Assembly (NCBI RefSeq): GCF_002571225.1
Contig: NZ_NVEC01000008.1
Span: 147,284-211,283 of the forward strand
Reading direction: 5' to 3'
DNA length: 64,000 nt
Origin: Bacillus sp. AFS059628
GTDB lineage: Bacteria; Bacillota; Bacilli; Bacillales; Bacillaceae_G
In this document: piece after piece, positions 60,937-64,000 of the stretch
Layout of the letters: each line of letters starts with the position of its first letter
How positions within the stretch are numbered: position 1 is the stretch's first letter
Program-made: the position numbers and the translations under genes
Notes under the pieces: generated by a model
What the model saw: the letters and a program-made list of their open reading frames with translations, nothing else
The model's database searches: none
Told to the model about the DNA's origin: nothing

Positions 60937-61275
60937 ATGCCACGCAATATCAATATACCTCTCTTAATTGAATACTTAGCCTTTTTAGGTTTAATCTGTT
61001 GTTTAATCATTTACAATACAAATACTGTATTTTTATCTATTATCATTGCTTTTGTTGCTTTAGAAATTATGATGGAATCTTTTCAAGTTCAACTAAAACA
61101 AAAAATTGCCCATATTTATAATACCATCTTTCTATTAAGTGCCCTAATAGCAAATATTATTAGTAATGGTTTTTATTTATCTACCGTATTTCCTGTATTT
61201 TTTATGGCTGTTTTATTATTCATAGCTAGATACATTCATGTTCCTAATAACAAAAAACACGAACAAGACGCTTAG
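60937..61275 (+). CDS. Four-helix membrane protein, unknown
   Basis: This 112-residue protein has four predicted helices (residues about 8-27, 29-46, 62-78 and 80-101), with a hydrophilic Lys-rich C-terminus. I do not recognise it. It starts 5 bases after the M23 peptidase stop and lacks a strong ribosome binding site, so translation may be coupled. A helper or immunity-like role toward the peptidase is a guess. Confidence 0.7.
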   Translation: MPRNINIPLLIEYLAFLGLICCLIIYNTNTVFLSIIIAFVALEIMMESFQVQLKQKIAHIYNTIFLLSALIANIISNGFYLSTVFPVFFMAVLLFIARYIHVPNNKKHEQDA

Positions 61276-61289
61276 AAAGAGGAGACACT

Positions 61290-61445
61290 GTGTATCAATC
61301 TTTCAAAGATAATCTGCTAAAATATATATTGAATTTATACAAAAAAACAAATACCTTTTTTGGTATACAAGGAAGCTATACGGCACAATTTCTCCTTTAT
61401 GGAATGTTATTTCTCGTCTTAATTACATTCTCCTTGCTTTACTAA
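61290..61445 (+). CDS. 51-residue membrane protein
   Basis: The start is GTG 61290, preceded by AAAGAGGAG. The peptide has an amphipathic N-terminus (YQSFKDNLLKYILNLYKKTN), FFGIQGSYTAQ and one membrane helix at the C-terminus. The pattern is reminiscent of the small DUF3961 proteins of the B. cereus group, but I am unsure. It lies 14 bases after the four-helix protein and before the operon terminator. Confidence 0.6.
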   Translation: MYQSFKDNLLKYILNLYKKTNTFFGIQGSYTAQFLLYGMLFLVLITFSLLY

Positions 61446-61446
61446 T

Positions 61447-61479
61447 AAAAAAAGGATCTCACAATTGAGATCCTTTTTA
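61447..61479. terminator. Bidirectional terminator
   Basis: AAAAGGATCTCA / TGAGATCCTTTT with loop CAAT, T-run following, between convergent units. Confidence 0.9.
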
Positions 61480-61499
61480 ATTTATATAGAAAATGCTCT

Positions 61500-62651
61500 T
61501 TATCCGCAAGCATATTTTTCATAAATAAAGCTAAGATTATATTTTTTCTCTAAGCTCATTCTTTGTTCATCATCACACCAATAGAACAGAATGTCATGAA
61601 TCGTTGCATAACGCTTATTTTTAAGAAACAGTTTAAAGAATGATGGTAAACAATCATGTAATTGTATAAATATATAATTGCGTAATATTTCTTCTTTATA
61701 TTCAATGCCCTTACAAATATACAATAATTCTTCACAATAATACGCATGTTGTGGAACTTGAATCATTTCGAAAAATGGCACATATGATAATAGTTTTCCT
61801 ATGAAATGATCATATCGATCCATTATTCCTATCGTCATGTGCTCCATCATATCTTTCATTACATATAAATAATCATCAACATGAGTAGTCTTGAGTGGAT
61901 CTAATCGATCTGAAATTTGAGAAAGAACAGCTCTTTGACACGCTAACACCGCTTGACTAGGTCCATAGTACGATAGGAAGTCTGTACACTTACGATATTT
62001 TCGTAATAAGTCATGTGTATATAAGTCATATACAAAAGTATTACAATACATTGCTAGACTCATCATATCACTATTTAATTGCTCTTTTGATAGAGATTTA
62101 GCTCTCTTACACATATAAAAGAATGTAAATTCTAATACTTCTTTATGGGATAATAGATGTTTACAGTCCGTTATACATTTCTCATTAAATTTAACTCTAT
62201 CCCAAATTTCTACATCCTCATCAGTTAATTCACCAATACGATATTTAATAATTAAATAGTTTAAAGCAACCGCTTGTGTCAAAAGATCCCACGTTTCATA
62301 TTCCAATGAAGTGTGAACAAACTCAGCTAGGCCTTGATTTACCATAAAAGTATTCGCTTCTTCATACCAGCCAATCTCTTGGCATAAACGAAGAATACGT
62401 ACTAAAGTTGGAATTTCATCTTTATGAAACTGTGGTAAATTTTTTGCTTTATCCATTCCATATACGATAAATGCCGCTAAATTTTCTTCTTTATAAAATT
62501 CTTTTTCTTTCCACACTAATATAGTTCTTTCTTTCCCTTCACCTTTTGGATGACAAGGTACAAGTAAAGAAAATAATTCAGCGAAATTATTTGGTTCTAT
62601 ATATGTATCTGTAACCAAATTCCAATTTGGATCGCGCTGTATAGCCCTCAT
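61500..62651 (-). CDS. 383-residue protein, unknown, helical
   Basis: This is a helix-rich cytoplasmic protein without signal peptide or membrane segment. It has many Tyr, Leu and Cys (for example LLYICKGIEYKEEILRNYIF and HDILFYWCDDEQRMSLEKKY). A block-wise pattern of helices suggests a TPR-like or HEAT-like array. I do not recognise a family. ATG 62651 follows AAGGGGAAT. It is monocistronic, between the peptidase operon and a CBS protein. Confidence 0.7.
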   Translation of the reverse strand: MRAIQRDPNWNLVTDTYIEPNNFAELFSLLVPCHPKGEGKERTILVWKEKEFYKEENLAAFIVYGMDKAKNLPQFHKDEIPTLVRILRLCQEIGWYEEANTFMVNQGLAEFVHTSLEYETWDLLTQAVALNYLIIKYRIGELTDEDVEIWDRVKFNEKCITDCKHLLSHKEVLEFTFFYMCKRAKSLSKEQLNSDMMSLAMYCNTFVYDLYTHDLLRKYRKCTDFLSYYGPSQAVLACQRAVLSQISDRLDPLKTTHVDDYLYVMKDMMEHMTIGIMDRYDHFIGKLLSYVPFFEMIQVPQHAYYCEELLYICKGIEYKEEILRNYIFIQLHDCLPSFFKLFLKNKRYATIHDILFYWCDDEQRMSLEKKYNLSFIYEKYACG

Positions 62652-62839
62652 ATAATTCCCCTTCCCTTTTGTCTACATAGGAAATATTAATCCATTATTA
62701 CATCATTAATAATAAATATTGTTATATTCGAAATCCCTCATAATACTTATATCTATCAGTATATCATTTTTTCTCTTATTTAAAATTAGGAATGACAAAT
62801 TTAAATAAACTGTTGAAATTGCTAACTGTATACTTATTA

Positions 62840-62912
62840 TATAATGGCTCAGATACATCATGCTAACATATTAGCTTAACCCTATATACTAGAATAATGT
62901 ATCTGATTTTTA
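62840..62912 (+). ncRNA. Candidate small RNA: TATAAT box, hairpin and T-tract
   Basis: TATAAT (62840-62845) is followed at once by CAGATACAT (62850-62858), a 38-base loop region, ATGTATCTG (62897-62905) and ATTTTTAT. No gene on the plus strand ends here, so the hairpin is an orphan terminator or the 3' end of a transcript of about 60 bases. The -35 region is weak (TTGCTA at 15 bases). Confidence 0.35.
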
Positions 62913-62945
62913 TACGTAACATATTCCACTAATTAAAGTCTCACT

Positions 62946-63365
62946 TCATTCCGTATGCTCTGATATTTCACTTAAAGCAAATCCCGCTTGATTATCTGCC
63001 GATTCTTTTATAGCTAAATCTCCTAGCGCTAACATCCCAACGAGTTGACCACTCTCAACTACTGGCAATCGTCTAATTTGATACTGTGCCATTAACTCTG
63101 TAGCTTTTTCAATAGGATCATCTGGAGAAACTGAAACAATGTTTGTTGTCATTACATTTGTAATTTTATTAGATCCAGGATGTTTTTCAGCAATTCCTCG
63201 AACAACTAAATCTCGATCCGTAACAAGACCAACAACTTGCTCATTTTCAACAACCGGAATCAATCCAATCGATTCTTCTTTCATCTTTACAGCGGCTTCA
63301 TATACATTATCTAACGGTGTACACTGTACAATATGAGTGCTCATCAAGTCTCTCACTCGTGTCAT
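62946..63365 (-). CDS. CBS-domain pair protein (YhcV-like)
   Basis: The 139-residue protein consists of two CBS domains (about residues 5-60 and 68-125), including PVVENEQVVGLVTDRDLVVRGIAEKHPG and the RRLPVVESGQLVGMLALGDLA segment. CBS pairs bind adenine nucleotides and act as sensors; B. subtilis YhcV has the same size. ATG 63365 follows AAAGGAGGAGA. The partner is unknown and the gene is monocistronic. Confidence 0.87.
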   Translation of the reverse strand: MTRVRDLMSTHIVQCTPLDNVYEAAVKMKEESIGLIPVVENEQVVGLVTDRDLVVRGIAEKHPGSNKITNVMTTNIVSVSPDDPIEKATELMAQYQIRRLPVVESGQLVGMLALGDLAIKESADNQAGFALSEISEHTE

Positions 63366-63460
63366 TTGTATCTCCTCCTTTTTATACATACCATAGTTTT
63401 TCCTAAATCCCTTTATTTATTTCAGGAAAATCAGTTGCTAAAGGAGAATGAACGCACAAT

Positions 63461-63494
63461 AAAAAAGAGTCAGCAATATGCTGACTCTTTTTTT
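63461..63494 (-). terminator. Terminator of the tRNA operon
   Basis: AAAAGAGTCAGCA / TGCTGACTCTTTT with a 3-base loop; A/T runs on both sides. It follows tRNA-Glu on the minus strand. Confidence 0.88.
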
Positions 63495-63495
63495 A

Positions 63496-63567
63496 TGACC
63501 CGTACGGGATTCGAACCCGTGTTACCGCCGTGAAAGGGCGGTGTCTTAACCACTTGACCAACGGGCC
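63496..63567 (-). tRNA. tRNA-Glu (TTC)
   Basis: A 72-base cloverleaf on the minus strand, 5' GGCCCGT, anticodon loop CTTTCAC with TTC, T-loop GGTTCGAATCC. CCA is not encoded. Confidence 0.95.
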
Positions 63568-63568
63568 A

Positions 63569-63643
63569 TGGCTCCGCAGGTAGGACTCGAACCTACGACC
63601 GATCGGTTAACAGCCGATAGCTCTACCACTGAGCTACTGCGGA
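63569..63643 (-). tRNA. tRNA-Asn (GTT)
   Basis: Minus strand, 5' TCCGCAGTAGCTCAG, anticodon loop CTGTTAA with GTT, T-loop GGTTCGAGTCC, encoded 3' GCCA. Confidence 0.95.
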
Positions 63644-63653
63644 ATAATATATA

Positions 63654-63730
<77 letters not shown>

Positions 63731-63740
63731 ATATACTTTA

Positions 63741-63811
63741 CAGGGGCAGTAGGAATCGAACCCACACTGGAGGTTTTGGAGACCTCAGTTCTACCTTTAA
63801 ACTATGCCCCT
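63741..63811 (-). tRNA. tRNA-Trp (CCA)
   Basis: Minus strand, 5' AGGGGCATAG, anticodon loop CTCCAAA with CCA, T-loop GGTTCGATTCC. The 3' terminal CCA is not encoded. Confidence 0.94.
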
Positions 63812-63817
63812 AAAGGA

Positions 63818-63890
<73 letters not shown>

Positions 63891-63899
63891 ATAAAAAAA

Positions 63900-63975
<76 letters not shown>

Positions 63976-63983
63976 AACATAAA

Positions 63984-64000
63984 TGGCGGTCCCGACCGGG
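63984..64000 (-). tRNA. Partial tRNA, probably tRNA-Asp
   Basis: Only the 3' end is in the window: acceptor CGGGACC, discriminator G and encoded CCA. The Asp-Phe-Thr order of Bacillus tRNA operons and the G discriminator favour tRNA-Asp. The anticodon is outside. Confidence 0.55.

Overview
The window looks like a chromosomal segment of a Bacillus cereus group bacterium. The evidence is low GC content, strong AGGAGG-type ribosome binding sites, spore genes (spoVR, a gerA-C-B operon), an EntC-like 3D-domain cell-wall protein, a bcr1-type repeat, tandem TPP riboswitches before tenA, and a kdp operon behind a c-di-AMP (ydaO) riboswitch. I see no prophage, insertion sequence or CRISPR array. Most sequence is core-like with short intergenic gaps.

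Layout. 1-0.7 kb: 3' end of entC with hexapeptide repeats. 0.85-7.4 kb: carbohydrate locus with a lactose/cellobiose-type PTS (EIIA-EIIB-EIIC), a small membrane protein, two MupG-like (DUF871) hydrolases and a PRD regulator. 7.7-14 kb: MFS exporter, Na/Pi transporter, YhfP-type oxidoreductase, LCP cell-wall ligase, YbjN-like protein. 14-20.8 kb: a persulfide/thiosulfate detoxification regulon (TauE, DsrE, rhodaneses, TusA, MBL-rhodanese, TusA-rhodanese, CstR, CoA-disulfide reductase) carrying five copies of a TACCC-N4-GGGTA palindrome. 20.8-30.4 kb: ceramidase-like protein, SpoVR, a lipoprotein gene broken by an in-frame stop, nitroreductase, ger operon, PCYCGC lipoprotein. 30.5-32.1 kb: small proteins and a disulfide-bond (BdbC/thioredoxin) pair. 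32.2-37.1 kb: sucrose operon scrR-scrA-scrB-scrK with two operators. 37-44 kb: L,D-transpeptidase, SDR, purine permease, patatin, MarR-MFS pair with two operators, and a relic of an ABC ATPase.

44-51.3 kb is the potassium/c-di-AMP region. The minus-strand kdp operon (34-aa ORF, kdpF, kdpA, kdpB, kdpC, truncated kdpD) sits behind one ydaO riboswitch with a strong terminator. Just upstream, a second ydaO riboswitch precedes two small uncharacterised genes, one weakly resembling an RCK/TrkA-N domain. This second unit is the best candidate here for an undescribed system.

51.3-59.6 kb: the thiamine operon tenA-thiZ-thiX-thiY-tenI-thiO-thiS-thiG-thiF-thiD behind tandem TPP riboswitches. It combines base-degradation salvage (TenA with the ThiXYZ importer) and thiazole synthesis, and its 3' end is modified by a bcr1 element that supplies the thiD stop codon. 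59.8-63.4 kb: SH3/M23 endopeptidase with two small membrane proteins, an unrecognised 383-aa protein and a CBS-domain protein. From 63.5 kb to the edge is a minus-strand tRNA operon (partial Asp, then Phe, Thr, Trp, Ile, Asn, Glu in transcription order).
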